Shown: one piece after another, positions 9,111 through 18,175 of the stretch
How the letters are laid out: each line of letters opens with the position of its first letter
How positions within the stretch are numbered: the first letter of the stretch is position 1
Assembly (NCBI RefSeq): GCF_024807035.1
Contig: NZ_JANUCQ010000003.1
Span: forward strand, 124,001 to 188,000
Direction: 5' to 3'
DNA length: 64,000 nucleotides
From: Methanococcus voltae PS
GTDB taxonomy: Archaea > AGJL01 > Methanococci > Methanococcales > Methanococcaceae
The notes under the pieces: model-generated
Told to the model about the DNA's origin: nothing
Database searches by the model: none
What the model saw: the letters and a program-made list of their open reading frames with translations, nothing else
Made by a program: the position numbers and the translations under genes

Positions 9111-12100
9111 TTATTCGCTAATGAAGAACCCTTTTCGTGGTTCGAACAAATCACCGACAATCTTTAACTTTTTTATGACTTGTTCATAGGTATCTATTGG
9201 ATATTTTAAAACTTCAGTAACGTATTCCAACAACTCCGTTGTTGAGATTCCACCTTTAGCTTTATTGATGATTGCTTTATCTAAGTCTATTTTTATATTA
9301 CCATTGAATATTTTTACAAAACTATTCAATAGGTTATCTATTCCGAATACTTGAATAGTTGCATTTTCTCGCTTTGTTTTTAACTCTGAGGAGTTATAAG
9401 TGTATATTGATGATAATATATTTTTTATTTCTTCAAATTTAAGCTTAATACCTAAATCTCTTTTAACGATGTTAATGATGCTTTTGATGTTTATTTTTTT
9501 ATTGTTTAATTTATTGCCTAACTTGAATATCTTAATCAATACTTTTGACTCAAATATTCTTTTATAGCCTTTAACATCTTTTATATTATTTTTAAGTCCT
9601 TTAACAATGTTATATGCGATATTTATTCTTTTATTGATTGAACCCCATTTGGCAGGTGCACAACTTGAAACCGCTTCAGCAATTTCTTCAGTACTTGCAT
9701 CTTTACCCATTAATAATTTTGAGAGTTCAGGGTATTCATTATGTAGTTTTAAGTAGCTTATTACACGTTTACATATTTTTATGTGCTTCATAACGAGGTA
9801 TTTCTCAGTTTCAGTAAACATATCATATTTATGATGTAATGAGGCGGTGTCTACAGCTTCAAAGTTATCATTTATTATTTCTACAACTTTTAAAACTTCA
9901 AATTCATTTAATTCTTTTACAAATTTTCTTGTTTCAATAATGTCTGAAACATCGGTTCCTTCAATATCCAAATGCGGAATTATTTTCCATTCTGAATTGG
10001 TTGTTGCTTCAAAGTAAGTTTTTAATAAACTTGAATCTGCTACAATTTGTCTTTCTAATTTTCTGTTGACAAGACTCGCTATTTTAGATTCGTCAACGAT
10101 ATATTCGCCATCTTTCCACTTTAAAACTTGCAACTGATTTATCATATTTGTATATTTAAATTCCATATCTTTATTCATTAATTCGCCGTTGTATTCAGTC
10201 ATTAAATATTCATTAAATAATGATAAATCTTCTTTTGCAATCTCCAACATTTTATTATATTTTAATATATTATGCTGGTGACCTGCTTGTGAATATATGA
10301 TACAAGTATTACCGCCGTTTCTAACTCTTGCTAAAAACTGTCTCATTATGGTAGCGGATGAAGTTTTAAGTACTGCAACGATGTCAACTTTATCTTTAAT
10401 ATTCATTTGAACTGATTCTTCTTTTTCAGAACCATTTTTAATATTAATTCCTTCAGCAATGACTCTTGTTGCCAATATTAAACCATCGGGAATTCTTTCT
10501 TGTTTTATAATCATTTGTGCAGCTTCATCGGTCTCAACGGATTCTCTTGTAATTTCATAAATTGGTGAATTAAAATTATAAATATTTAATAATTCTTTAA
10601 TCACTTCAATCTCTTTTTTAGAGTCAACTAACACCAATGACTTTTTACAATCCCTATTGAATGCCGTTGTGATGTATTTACAGAAATTAATAACATTATA
10701 ATTCGCTAAATGTCCAATATCTGATTCAACAACGTAAGTATTTTTAAAATATTTTTTATTATCGTTGAATTCAGCTTTTACAATTTTTCTATTCTGAAGG
10801 TTTACAAGTTCAGGCGTTGCAGTTAAATATACTGAAGCGTGAACTTTTTCAGAATAATTTTCTATTTTATTAATTTCGTCTCTTCTAAGGTCCTTTTGAA
10901 GTATCATATTGTGAGATTCGTCAACGATTAATATTACATCGTCATCGTCTCTTATTTGTACTCTTTCGTATGTTCCTTTGCTGGTTTTCTCAAATTTGAT
11001 ACTTTCAAACTTGATATCGTCCATGATGTTAAATAATTGGTTGTAGGTTCCTATGATTAATCTTGTATCATTTGCGGTTCTATGCTTTGCTTTACTGCCT
11101 TCATAGTATGCTGGAACTCTAATTCCTTTATTTAGTAAATTGCTTTGTGTTTGCTTTACTTGGGTTCTGTAAGGGAACAATAGCACTATTGTTTTATCTT
11201 TATAATCATTGGTAAGTTTATCAATGTTATTTGTGATATTGTATGTTTTTCCTCGCCCTGTTTCAGCTTGTAGGATTACACTTTCTTTGGTTTTTATAGA
11301 TTTATTTACTGCAGTTTGCAATACATCGTATGAAAGGTATTTGTTACACTTTATTGTACTTGCTTCTTTATTTTTATTTAATAATTCAATTAAATATTCT
11401 TCTGCAGATACGTAATCGCCTAAGTTATTTGAAATTCCTTTTAATTTTATAAATTCTAAAATTTTATCTTTGAAACCGCCCCATAAGTATGCTACAATGT
11501 TGGTTCTTAAACTGTTGTTGTGCCAGTCAACCGCTACAGCGTTATGTGCTTGGTTCGGGTATATTGTACAATCTGGGTTGTTTCCATCGTTGTAATATAT
11601 GGAGTATATACTGATGTATTTACCATTTGATTTGTAACCAATTTTTAAATAATTGAATAATTCAATTATCCAATCTTTGTTATACTTCTCAGTAAGCTTT
11701 GTTTGAATAAATTTTGTAAATTTATATTCTTTTTTCGATAAAGATTTAAAATCTTTTATTTTAATATTAGCTTTTTTTAATTTGTTAATTAACTCAAATG
11801 ACTCGGTTGTCTCGCTGGATTCCTTTACGGTTGATATATATTCTTTATTTTCGACTCCAAATTTAAATATAAATACTTCAGGCGTAATTGGAACTAAACT
11901 ATTTTTTATAAATAAAATTTTACAGTTTCTTTCAGTTCCGTATTTTTCTTTTCTGTTCTTGGTTCCAGGGAGTCTGTCGACTCTTGCTATATCGTACATT
12001 GCAGAGTCTGCACCGTTTCCGATATCTTCAGCAATTTTTGAGAAGATTGGAAGTTCTAATCTTGATATAGGTCTGTCGATGTAGTAGATAAATCTTAAAC

Positions 12101-12689
12101 CGCCACCTGTAAAAACTATTAAATGCGGTTTTGTATAATCATCAGGCAAGGTATTAAAGATATCTTTTATTTTTTGGTTCATTTCTTCCTTTGATGGTTC
12201 TTTGTCTTTCCATTCATCGATATCAAAATCAATTGGAATGTATGACCAAGCGGTTGATGATTTAGAAGTACCTTTCTTTTCTTGTCTTGGAGCTATGCCT
12301 ATTGATACAGTTGTTATTCTTGCTTTTGAACCTATTCGTTGTTTTATTTGTTGTTCTTTTTCGTAAATTTTGTTTGAAATGGTTTCGGCAGTATTTGCGA
12401 TGTTAATACTGCTGTTAAAATCTGGGATTTCCATAAATTCACAGTATGCCCAAGAATTTCTATTATTTGGCTTTTGATATTGCTTATCTAATTCTACCAA
12501 ATATCTTACTTCAAAAAAGTTCATATTCTTTGCAGATTTGGTTAAATCTTTTTTAAGTTCTTTGATTGAACCGTCAGCTATGCCCAATACTATTTTACTT
12601 CTAAAATTAGCAATTGAAGTTAATAATACACCGATATGGTTAACTAATTGCTTCTTATCAGTTTTTTTGTATTGTTTATAGTTTTTCAT
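9111..12689 (-). CDS. Primase-helicase replication protein (AEP primase + SF2 helicase)
   Basis: 1192 aa, the largest gene of the element and its likely replication initiator. The N-terminal third looks like an archaeo-eukaryotic primase: metal motif DFDID (154-158), TGGGLRF (194-200, with Arg where His is usual) and DIARVDRLPGTKN (233-245). The middle is an SF2 helicase: Walker A AETGRGKT (475-482), DESH (590-593), TATPE (623-627) and RQFLARVRNGG as motif VI. The last about 350 residues are helical and unrecognised. The ribosome site (GGTACT before ATG) is weak. It is transcribed toward attL and ends 111 bp from the att repeat. Confidence 0.8.
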   Translation of the reverse strand: MKNYKQYKKTDKKQLVNHIGVLLTSIANFRSKIVLGIADGSIKELKKDLTKSAKNMNFFEVRYLVELDKQYQKPNNRNSWAYCEFMEIPDFNSSINIANTAETISNKIYEKEQQIKQRIGSKARITTVSIGIAPRQEKKGTSKSSTAWSYIPIDFDIDEWKDKEPSKEEMNQKIKDIFNTLPDDYTKPHLIVFTGGGLRFIYYIDRPISRLELPIFSKIAEDIGNGADSAMYDIARVDRLPGTKNRKEKYGTERNCKILFIKNSLVPITPEVFIFKFGVENKEYISTVKESSETTESFELINKLKKANIKIKDFKSLSKKEYKFTKFIQTKLTEKYNKDWIIELFNYLKIGYKSNGKYISIYSIYYNDGNNPDCTIYPNQAHNAVAVDWHNNSLRTNIVAYLWGGFKDKILEFIKLKGISNNLGDYVSAEEYLIELLNKNKEASTIKCNKYLSYDVLQTAVNKSIKTKESVILQAETGRGKTYNITNNIDKLTNDYKDKTIVLLFPYRTQVKQTQSNLLNKGIRVPAYYEGSKAKHRTANDTRLIIGTYNQLFNIMDDIKFESIKFEKTSKGTYERVQIRDDDDVILIVDESHNMILQKDLRRDEINKIENYSEKVHASVYLTATPELVNLQNRKIVKAEFNDNKKYFKNTYVVESDIGHLANYNVINFCKYITTAFNRDCKKSLVLVDSKKEIEVIKELLNIYNFNSPIYEITRESVETDEAAQMIIKQERIPDGLILATRVIAEGINIKNGSEKEESVQMNIKDKVDIVAVLKTSSATIMRQFLARVRNGGNTCIIYSQAGHQHNILKYNKMLEIAKEDLSLFNEYLMTEYNGELMNKDMEFKYTNMINQLQVLKWKDGEYIVDESKIASLVNRKLERQIVADSSLLKTYFEATTNSEWKIIPHLDIEGTDVSDIIETRKFVKELNEFEVLKVVEIINDNFEAVDTASLHHKYDMFTETEKYLVMKHIKICKRVISYLKLHNEYPELSKLLMGKDASTEEIAEAVSSCAPAKWGSINKRINIAYNIVKGLKNNIKDVKGYKRIFESKVLIKIFKLGNKLNNKKINIKSIINIVKRDLGIKLKFEEIKNILSSIYTYNSSELKTKRENATIQVFGIDNLLNSFVKIFNGNIKIDLDKAIINKAKGGISTTELLEYVTEVLKYPIDTYEQVIKKLKIVGDLFEPRKGFFISE

Positions 12690-12791
12690 AGTACCAAATC
12701 TTTTATTTTATCTTTTTATTATTTTTTTAGTTTTAATTTTATTTTTTAAATTTAATTTTTTATTATCTTTTAATTTAATAAATTTATAAAT

Positions 12792-13754
12792 TTATAAATT
12801 CTTTTTAATGGTGTTCAATAATATGTTTGTTCTTTCTTTGCTGTGTGCATAGAATAGTGTTGTCTCAATACTACTATGTCCTAAGTATTCTTTGACAACT
12901 TCAATCGGAACACCTTTATTTAATAGTTCCACGGCTCTCCCGTGTCTTAAGGAATGAACTACTACCCTTCTATTCTTGGGGATTTTGCCCTGCTCTTTTA
13001 GCTTGACTACTGCGTTCCTGTATACTTGGCTTAACCAGCCTCTTCTTACAGGTCCGCCCCTTATACTTTGGAATATAGGGTCGCTGTTGCCAGTGTTGAC
13101 GTTATATTTAACGTATTCCTTTAAAGCGTTCAATGTGTCACTTGAACATACTACAAAACGCTCATTGCTGGATTTTGTATTCCTAATTCTAAATTTAGCT
13201 TCTTTAAAGTCACAGTCTTCGTAAGTGATTCCGATTACTTCGGAAACTCTGCAACCTGTGTCCCATAACATTCTAATCATTAAAGCATCTCTTAAATTTG
13301 ACCTACTGCGGTGCTGTAAGATTGCTTTTAAAATTTCATTTAATATTTTTGAATCAATTGAATCATAGTGCTTTACTTCAAATTTGCTGAATCGTCTTCG
13401 CTCTTTACATTCTGTTTCAAATTCTTTGAAGTTGTGTAATCTTAAAACCCTGTAAAATACTTTTAAAAGCTTAAAGTATTGGATTACTGAATTACCTAAC
13501 TTTCGTTCATTTTCCAAATAATTAAAAAATTTGGTAAACTCTGACCTGTTCAATGTGTCAGGTTCTTTGTCTAATTTTTTACAGAATGCTAAGAAGACTT
13601 TGAGTCTTGAAATATCGCTTTTAATCGTGTTTTCTTTTATTCGGTCGAATTCTCGTTCTTCTCTAAATTGTGCTATCCATTTGTTTTCGTCTGTAATCTC
13701 TGTTTTGCTTCTACCAGTGTTTACGAGAATTAAATCTTTCATATTAGCATTCAT
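12792..13754 (-). CDS. int: Tyrosine recombinase / integrase (XerC/D-like)
   Basis: 320 aa with an N-terminal SAM-like core-binding domain and a catalytic domain. Catalytic residues are visible: Arg169 in GCRVSEV, Lys194 in NTKSSNE, His267-xx-Arg270 in HSLRH, His293 in LGHSS and Tyr302 in FYAHS. It should catalyse integration into and excision from tRNA-Leu. Unlike SSV-type integrases the gene is not split by the att site; it lies 4 kb inside attL. It overlaps the upstream 81-codon gene by 11 bp, with GAGG before ATG 13754, so translation may be coupled. Confidence 0.95.
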   Translation of the reverse strand: MNANMKDLILVNTGRSKTEITDENKWIAQFREEREFDRIKENTIKSDISRLKVFLAFCKKLDKEPDTLNRSEFTKFFNYLENERKLGNSVIQYFKLLKVFYRVLRLHNFKEFETECKERRRFSKFEVKHYDSIDSKILNEILKAILQHRSRSNLRDALMIRMLWDTGCRVSEVIGITYEDCDFKEAKFRIRNTKSSNERFVVCSSDTLNALKEYVKYNVNTGNSDPIFQSIRGGPVRRGWLSQVYRNAVVKLKEQGKIPKNRRVVVHSLRHGRAVELLNKGVPIEVVKEYLGHSSIETTLFYAHSKERTNILLNTIKKNL

Positions 13755-13989
13755 ATTCTTCCTCTTGGAATATTATGCAATTTAATAGAAAATTTGCCCC
13801 TATTCCGTACCTGGAAACTATTTCATTCTCCTTATCGGATAATGTTAATAATTTTTTAGTCTTTAAGTTTCTATTTTTTATTTCTGCGATTGTTTCAGGG
13901 GCTATGTTTTCACAATTCTCCATTTTATGGACGTAATATCTTAACTCACGTGCTCCGATGTTTTTGTATAAATTGAAGTATCTTCTCAT
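13744..13989 (-). CDS. Small hypothetical protein upstream of int
   Basis: 81 aa, Arg/Lys/Glu-rich and helical, beginning MRRYFNLYK. No known domain recognised. ATG at 13989 is preceded by GGGTGG. Its end overlaps the integrase start, so it could be a co-expressed excisionase-like or regulatory partner; that is position-based inference only. It starts 10 bp after the 173-aa gene ends. Confidence 0.65.
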   Translation of the reverse strand: MRRYFNLYKNIGARELRYYVHKMENCENIAPETIAEIKNRNLKTKKLLTLSDKENEIVSRYGIGANFLLNCIIFQEEEYEC

Positions 13990-13998
13990 CAAACCACC

Positions 13999-14520
13999 CT
14001 ATAAACCTTCAATTCGGTTAAATACATCATGGTGGTCTAATAAATCTACTAAAACTATCAAATCTCTTATTTCAGGATTTAAGATCGATAATTTATCCGC
14101 TCCATTCTCTTCTTTTATACTTATTTCGAGCATATTATTGTCTTGTTCAATTATTTCAATTAAAACTTTATTTAATTCAAGTATACCCGCTTGCTTAACT
14201 TCATCGTAAATTTTTTTATTTTGCTTCTTGGTGTGTTCATTAAATGTTATGTAACTGTCCCAACATATTGGATAATTCATTAATTTACCAGCTTCTTGCA
14301 TTATCTGCTTTTGTAACTTTAAAGTTTCTAAAACATTGGTAGATTCTAAAGAATAAGTCATTCTATTAGTTCCATAACCAGTAATCAATTCTAAAGCTAA
14401 TTTATCATCGTAAAAATTTATACCCAATCTGCTGTTTGTCGTTTGATCTTTAACAAAAGGTATTGCTAAATTTTTAAACTGTTCCTTTGCCATTTCTTGA
14501 AATTCTTTTATTTGATTCAT
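13999..14520 (-). CDS. Hypothetical protein of the early operon
   Basis: 173 aa, soluble and mixed alpha/beta, starting MNQIKEFQEMAKEQ. No motif recognised. A GGGTGAGATT ribosome site precedes the ATG. It sits in the - strand run of small genes between the AbrB-like genes and the integrase, so an accessory role in replication or lysogeny control is possible. Confidence 0.65.
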   Translation of the reverse strand: MNQIKEFQEMAKEQFKNLAIPFVKDQTTNSRLGINFYDDKLALELITGYGTNRMTYSLESTNVLETLKLQKQIMQEAGKLMNYPICWDSYITFNEHTKKQNKKIYDEVKQAGILELNKVLIEIIEQDNNMLEISIKEENGADKLSILNPEIRDLIVLVDLLDHHDVFNRIEGL

Positions 14521-14559
14521 AATCTCACCCTATCAAAACATTATTAATTTTAACCCCAT

Positions 14560-14817
14560 TTAGTCTTCTGAAATAATGAAAGGTACCCTAGATATTCTAG
14601 ACAATTTTTTACATACGTTTAATAATTCCGTTTTTGATTCCATGTAAAAATTTATGGGTTTAGAACCTACAATTGCCACTGCAACGCCATATTTTGAAAA
14701 ATAAGGGTCTGCATTCTTTCCATCATTTAGGATAATCAAAGCTTCTTGGATACCATAACCTTCAGAAACAAGTTTTTTTACAGTATTAATTTTTTCAGCA
14801 TTCTTTTTAACCGTCAT
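14560..14817 (-). CDS. Small hypothetical protein
   Basis: 85 aa. The ATG at 14817 (MTVKKNAEKINTV) is preferred over an in-frame TTG at 14829; GGGGT lies before it. The C-terminal half contains VAVAIVGSKP and ELLNVCKKLSRISRVPF, a possible alpha/beta fold; no family recognised. Its start lies just inside the end of the adjacent AbrB-like gene, suggesting translational coupling. Confidence 0.6.
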   Translation of the reverse strand: MTVKKNAEKINTVKKLVSEGYGIQEALIILNDGKNADPYFSKYGVAVAIVGSKPINFYMESKTELLNVCKKLSRISRVPFIISED

Positions 14818-14818
14818 A

Positions 14819-14989
14819 TTATACCCCAATACTATAACCTAAATTTATTAGGTCATTTTTTAATCGTTTAAGCTCGTTTTCATCTTCTAAAACTATAGCA
14901 ATACCTAATTTACCTAAGTGTTTACGGGATACGCCAATTTCAGCCCCGTTGCCTCTTGGTTTTATTAACCGTTCTTTTGTGATTATCAT
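14819..14989 (-). CDS. AbrB/DUF2080-like small DNA-binding protein 1
   Basis: A 56-aa protein with the pattern LIKPRGNGAEIGVSRKHLG then KLGIAIVLED. This is the swapped-hairpin AbrB/SpoVT-like signature (KPxGNxxxIxVxxxxLGK) of archaeal transposon-associated DUF2080 proteins. They are small dimeric DNA-binding regulators or antitoxin-like proteins. ATG 14989; it overlaps the start region of the following gene. It is the first of three tandem paralogues. Confidence 0.7.
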   Translation of the reverse strand: MIITKERLIKPRGNGAEIGVSRKHLGKLGIAIVLEDENELKRLKNDLINLGYSIGV

Positions 14990-15002
14990 TGCTTATCATC
15001 TT

Positions 15003-15164
15003 TTAAAAAATATTATTTTTAGAAAATAATTCATTTAAATTCTCTGAATCTTCTTCATCTTCGATAATTATTGTTATTGCACGTTTTCCTAAGTACTTAC
15101 GAGACAGATTTATTTTAGCACCTGTTCCGTAAGGTTTTACTAATTTTTCATCTAAGATAATCAT
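15003..15164 (-). CDS. AbrB/DUF2080-like small DNA-binding protein 2
   Basis: A 53-aa paralogue of its neighbours: KLVKPYGTGAKINLSRKYLG then KRAITIIIEDE, with an acidic Asn-rich tail. The start codon overlaps the stop of the third copy as TAATG, and GAGGGT precedes it. Likely a dimeric DNA-binding regulator of the swapped-hairpin type. Confidence 0.7.
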   Translation of the reverse strand: MIILDEKLVKPYGTGAKINLSRKYLGKRAITIIIEDEEDSENLNELFSKNNIF

Positions 15165-15349
15165 TATTGACCCTCAATACTTACCAATGAACCGATTATT
15201 TTTTCTTTAATGGATTCATTATCTGGCAAGATTATTAAGATAGCTTCCTTACCCAATTCGACCTTAGGTAAAGAAAATCTCGCTGAATTACCGTGAGGGG
15301 AGATTATACCCCAATATACATCAGTATCGAGTTTAGCTGTGTTTGCCAT
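15164..15349 (-). CDS. AbrB/DUF2080-like small DNA-binding protein 3
   Basis: 61 aa, first gene of the leftward early operon. The core IISPHGNSARFSLPKVELGKEAILIILPD fits the same swapped-hairpin pattern as the two genes after it but is more divergent. A good ribosome site, AGGTGAC, lies before ATG 15349. The promoter should be in the A/T-rich, inverted-repeat-rich region 15360-15540, which it shares with the divergent winged-helix gene; either protein could regulate that region. Confidence 0.7.
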   Translation of the reverse strand: MANTAKLDTDVYWGIISPHGNSARFSLPKVELGKEAILIILPDNESIKEKIIGSLVSIEGQ

Positions 15350-15376
15350 AAGTCACCTCTAAAATTTCCATAGTGT

Positions 15377-15443
15377 CTTGTAAATACTATTATTTAGTAG
15401 TATAATTTTACAAGTATATATAACTTATGTATTATTTTACAAG
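15377..15443. promoter_or_regulatory. Candidate operator with repeated TTTTACAAG boxes
   Basis: CTTGTAAAT (15377-15385) faces ATTTTACAAG (15405-15414) as an inverted repeat, with TACTA/TAGTA as inner arms. A further TTTTACAAG lies at 15435-15443, 29 bp from the previous one. The site is in the divergent promoter region between the AbrB-like operon and the winged-helix gene. Binding by one of those proteins is inferred. Confidence 0.5.
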
Positions 15444-15546
15444 TACCGATATAACATACATATAAAGTATTATTTTATAACTAACATTTATTATACAGGG
15501 TAACTTAATTTTATTATAAGCAATATAATATACGAAGTGAAAAATC

Positions 15547-15927
15547 ATGATAATTAATTTAATTAAAAAAAAGCATGTGGATAGAATTCTAAAATTACTT
15601 TATGAATCTAACGAATTGTATTTTGGACAACTTACATCTATATTAGGGATAGATACGGGTAATTTAAGCAAAATTTTAAATGAAATGTACAAATTAGGTT
15701 TACTTAAAAAAAGGGAAGAAAAAACAGAGTATAAGTTACCCCGAACTTATTATTCACTCACTGAAAAAGGTTTGAAATTAATAAAATTATACATTGAAAT
15801 TGAAAATTTAGATAATACAAATTGTGAAAATAAAAATATAATTGATAATTCTAAAAATAAAGTTATAAATAATTCTGGAATAGTAATTGGAGATACTAAA
15901 GATTCCAATATTACTATAAAAAAATAA
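15547..15927 (+). CDS. Winged-helix transcription regulator
   Basis: 126 aa. Residues about 8-80 form a winged helix-turn-helix: LYFGQLTSILGIDTGNLSKILNEMYKLGLLKKRE then a wing ending in YYSLTEKGLKLI, as in archaeal MarR/PadR-like regulators. The C-terminal 45 residues are Asn/Lys-rich and end in NSGIVIGDTKDSNITI, a beta-like tail of unknown role. It is divergent from the AbrB-like operon and is the first gene of the + strand cargo island, so it may act as a lysogeny or cargo switch. Confidence 0.8.
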   Translation: MIINLIKKKHVDRILKLLYESNELYFGQLTSILGIDTGNLSKILNEMYKLGLLKKREEKTEYKLPRTYYSLTEKGLKLIKLYIEIENLDNTNCENKNIIDNSKNKVINNSGIVIGDTKDSNITIKK

Positions 15928-16109
15928 TACCTGCTATTTTGTAAAAGTTAACATTAATTTTTATTTTTAACTTCTTCTTTTAAATTTTAAAATAATTATA
16001 CAAATATTTATATTTTATGGTTACTAATTTATTATATACAAGTCCATTATATTAATTATTTAAAGATAAAAGTACTATATGCCTATTAACTATACGCCAG
16101 GGGAATTAT

Positions 16110-17444
16110 ATGAGTAATAAAAAAGGATACTATAATTTAGATAGTTTAGATGGTTATGAATTCGAAGAATTTGTTGCACAAATATTGAGACATAATAACT
16201 ATGAAGATGTAGTTGTAACCCAAAGAAGCAACGACAAAGGTAAAGACATCATAGCAAAGTCAAAAAAGGGTAAAAGATTTAAATACCCTGTTGTTGTAGA
16301 ATGCAAGCATCAAAAAAGTGTTGGAAGACCCGTAGTTCAAAAATTACAAGGTGCACTATTACATGAACTCGGTGACAGCCAGTATATTAAAGGTATGATA
16401 GTAACTTCAGGAACATTTACAAAAGGTGCTATTGAATATACTGAAGAAATAAATAATATGTATTCCGAAACTATGGAATTAGAATTAATTGACGGAAAAG
16501 AACTAATTAAAAGATGCAAAGCTTCAAACATCGTTGTAAAGAATGGTAAAATACAAATCAATAGTGATTTAACCTTTGAAAATATTTCTGAAGAAGAACA
16601 GTTTAATTATGCACTTAATAACTTAAAAAATATTACTGGAATTGAAAAAGTTCAATATGATATTAAATGTCTTAGAACGTACCACCCTTACTTTTTTGTT
16701 CCCTACGGTGTAGATTCAAGTACTTCGACAAGAGTTGGTTGTATTTATCAAGTACGTGAAAAAAACAAGAACATGGTATTAGATGGAATTTCTGGAGCAG
16801 TTTGTGAAGATGTCGAAGCAATCTATGATGAAAATGCAAAAGTTATAAAAATCCCCAAAAATGATTTAAAAGATTTAAAACCTTTTGAATTCTCTCAAAA
16901 AGAAATAGAAGATATTGTAAAAGACATTATAATCGATAAATACACTAAAAACGTAACATACACTGGAAACAATAACGTAACATATAATAAAGTGTGTTCC
17001 CCATTGAGAAAGGATATATTTTTTAAAAAAACGTCTGCAATATACTCCCCTACCTATCATAATGTTATAAACATTAATCAAAACCAATATTCTCAAAAAA
17101 TTATTACAAATAAAACTTCAGTATTGGAATTAAATAATGAATTAACTTGCTGTAAAGTCTGCGGAGAAAAAGCCGAAAATCGATATATTTGCCCAGTTTG
17201 TGGAAAGATACTTTGTAAAAAGCATACCGTATTTGATTACCTCGATAAGTCCCCAGTATGTCAAGAACATCGTATCGCTCAAAAATTACTCCTACAAAAT
17301 ATATATTTTTCCTCACCACAATCTCATTATATGTTTATGGAACAGTGGGTAAATATGAATATAATCCATAAAATAATATGTGATAAATATGTTTCAATGT
17401 TATTAGTAATATTAGGAGTAGTTATAGCTAGTTATATACTTTAA
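16110..17444 (+). CDS. Mrr-like restriction endonuclease with zinc ribbons and C-terminal membrane helix
   Basis: 444 aa. Residues about 12-130 match the Mrr_cat PD-(D/E)xK fold: LDGYEFEEFVAQIL, NDKGKDII (Asp46), VVVECKHQ (Glu64, Lys66) and VVQKLQGAL. The middle region (about 170-330) is unrecognised. A cysteine-rich part (about 346-390) has CCKVCG, CPVCGKILCKKH and CQEH, probably two zinc sites. The last about 20 residues form a transmembrane helix. Mrr-type enzymes cut modified or foreign DNA. A membrane-tethered form could act at DNA entry as superinfection exclusion (inference). AGGGG precedes ATG. Confidence 0.8.
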   Translation: MSNKKGYYNLDSLDGYEFEEFVAQILRHNNYEDVVVTQRSNDKGKDIIAKSKKGKRFKYPVVVECKHQKSVGRPVVQKLQGALLHELGDSQYIKGMIVTSGTFTKGAIEYTEEINNMYSETMELELIDGKELIKRCKASNIVVKNGKIQINSDLTFENISEEEQFNYALNNLKNITGIEKVQYDIKCLRTYHPYFFVPYGVDSSTSTRVGCIYQVREKNKNMVLDGISGAVCEDVEAIYDENAKVIKIPKNDLKDLKPFEFSQKEIEDIVKDIIIDKYTKNVTYTGNNNVTYNKVCSPLRKDIFFKKTSAIYSPTYHNVININQNQYSQKIITNKTSVLELNNELTCCKVCGEKAENRYICPVCGKILCKKHTVFDYLDKSPVCQEHRIAQKLLLQNIYFSSPQSHYMFMEQWVNMNIIHKIICDKYVSMLLVILGVVIASYIL

Positions 17445-17584
17445 TCATTATTTATTTTATTTAAATTTTATATTTTTTGAATTCTAATTTATTATATATA
17501 ACTCTTTTTATTGTGATTAATTAATAAATAATTAATATATGTTACAACAATTTTTTATTATTTATAATTATAATGAGGGATAAT

Positions 17585-17707
17585 ATGCCACCAAAAACTA
17601 CAAAAGGCAAAATTAGAAAGACTTTAACAGGAGATGGGAGAAAAAAACCATCTAAATTTGTAAAAGAAAATGCAGAAAAAGCATTCGGAAAATCAAAGAA
17701 AAAATAA
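17585..17707 (+). CDS. Small basic Lys-rich protein
   Basis: 40 aa, about one third Lys or Arg, beginning MPPKTTKGKIRKTLTGDGRK and ending KSKKK. GAGGGA lies 7 nt upstream of the ATG. The composition suggests a nucleic-acid-binding peptide; no family recognised. It sits between the Mrr-like and PH-like genes on the same strand. Confidence 0.55.
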   Translation: MPPKTTKGKIRKTLTGDGRKKPSKFVKENAEKAFGKSKKK

Positions 17708-17743
17708 TTATTTTTTATTAACTATTATTTAATGAGGGGTTAA

Positions 17744-18118
17744 ATGTTAAAAGATACACCAAGCACACGAATATTATCAAAACATAAAATTAAGATTGAA
17801 GAAAATGTATTATCTGTTAATTCGGGTAAGAAAGCATATGTCGCACTTAATAAAATTACTGCAGTTGAATTTGATAGTAGTACTTTATTTGCCACTGTTT
17901 TTTTAGGTATTCTTGCTATATTGATAGGAATTTTTTTAAATTTTGTATTTGATAGTGCTGTGCCTGCATTAATAGGATTGGGCTTAGCATTTATGAGTAT
18001 TATGGTAGGGCTTATTACAATTAGAGTTAATATATATGCTAGTGGCTATAAGCTTATGTTACAGGGGAAATACAAAGATATGAAAGAATTATATGAAGAA
18101 CTTAAAAAATTAGTTTAA
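17744..18118 (+). CDS. PH-like domain membrane protein (DUF6232-like)
   Basis: 124 aa. The N-terminus (TRILSKHKIKIEENVLSVNSGKKAYVALNKITAVEF) looks like the first half of a small PH-like domain. Two transmembrane helices follow at about 48-66 and 70-92, then a short strand-helix end (VNIYASGYKLML...YEELKKLV). This resembles DUF6232-type proteins, which are often found in conflict islands; the family call is from pattern only. GAGGGG precedes ATG. Function unknown; it may sense the membrane for its neighbours. Confidence 0.6.
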   Translation: MLKDTPSTRILSKHKIKIEENVLSVNSGKKAYVALNKITAVEFDSSTLFATVFLGILAILIGIFLNFVFDSAVPALIGLGLAFMSIMVGLITIRVNIYASGYKLMLQGKYKDMKELYEELKKLV

Positions 18119-18175
18119 AATTTTATTGTTTTTATTATTTTTATAAATTATTTATTAACTATTAAAGGTGATTTT

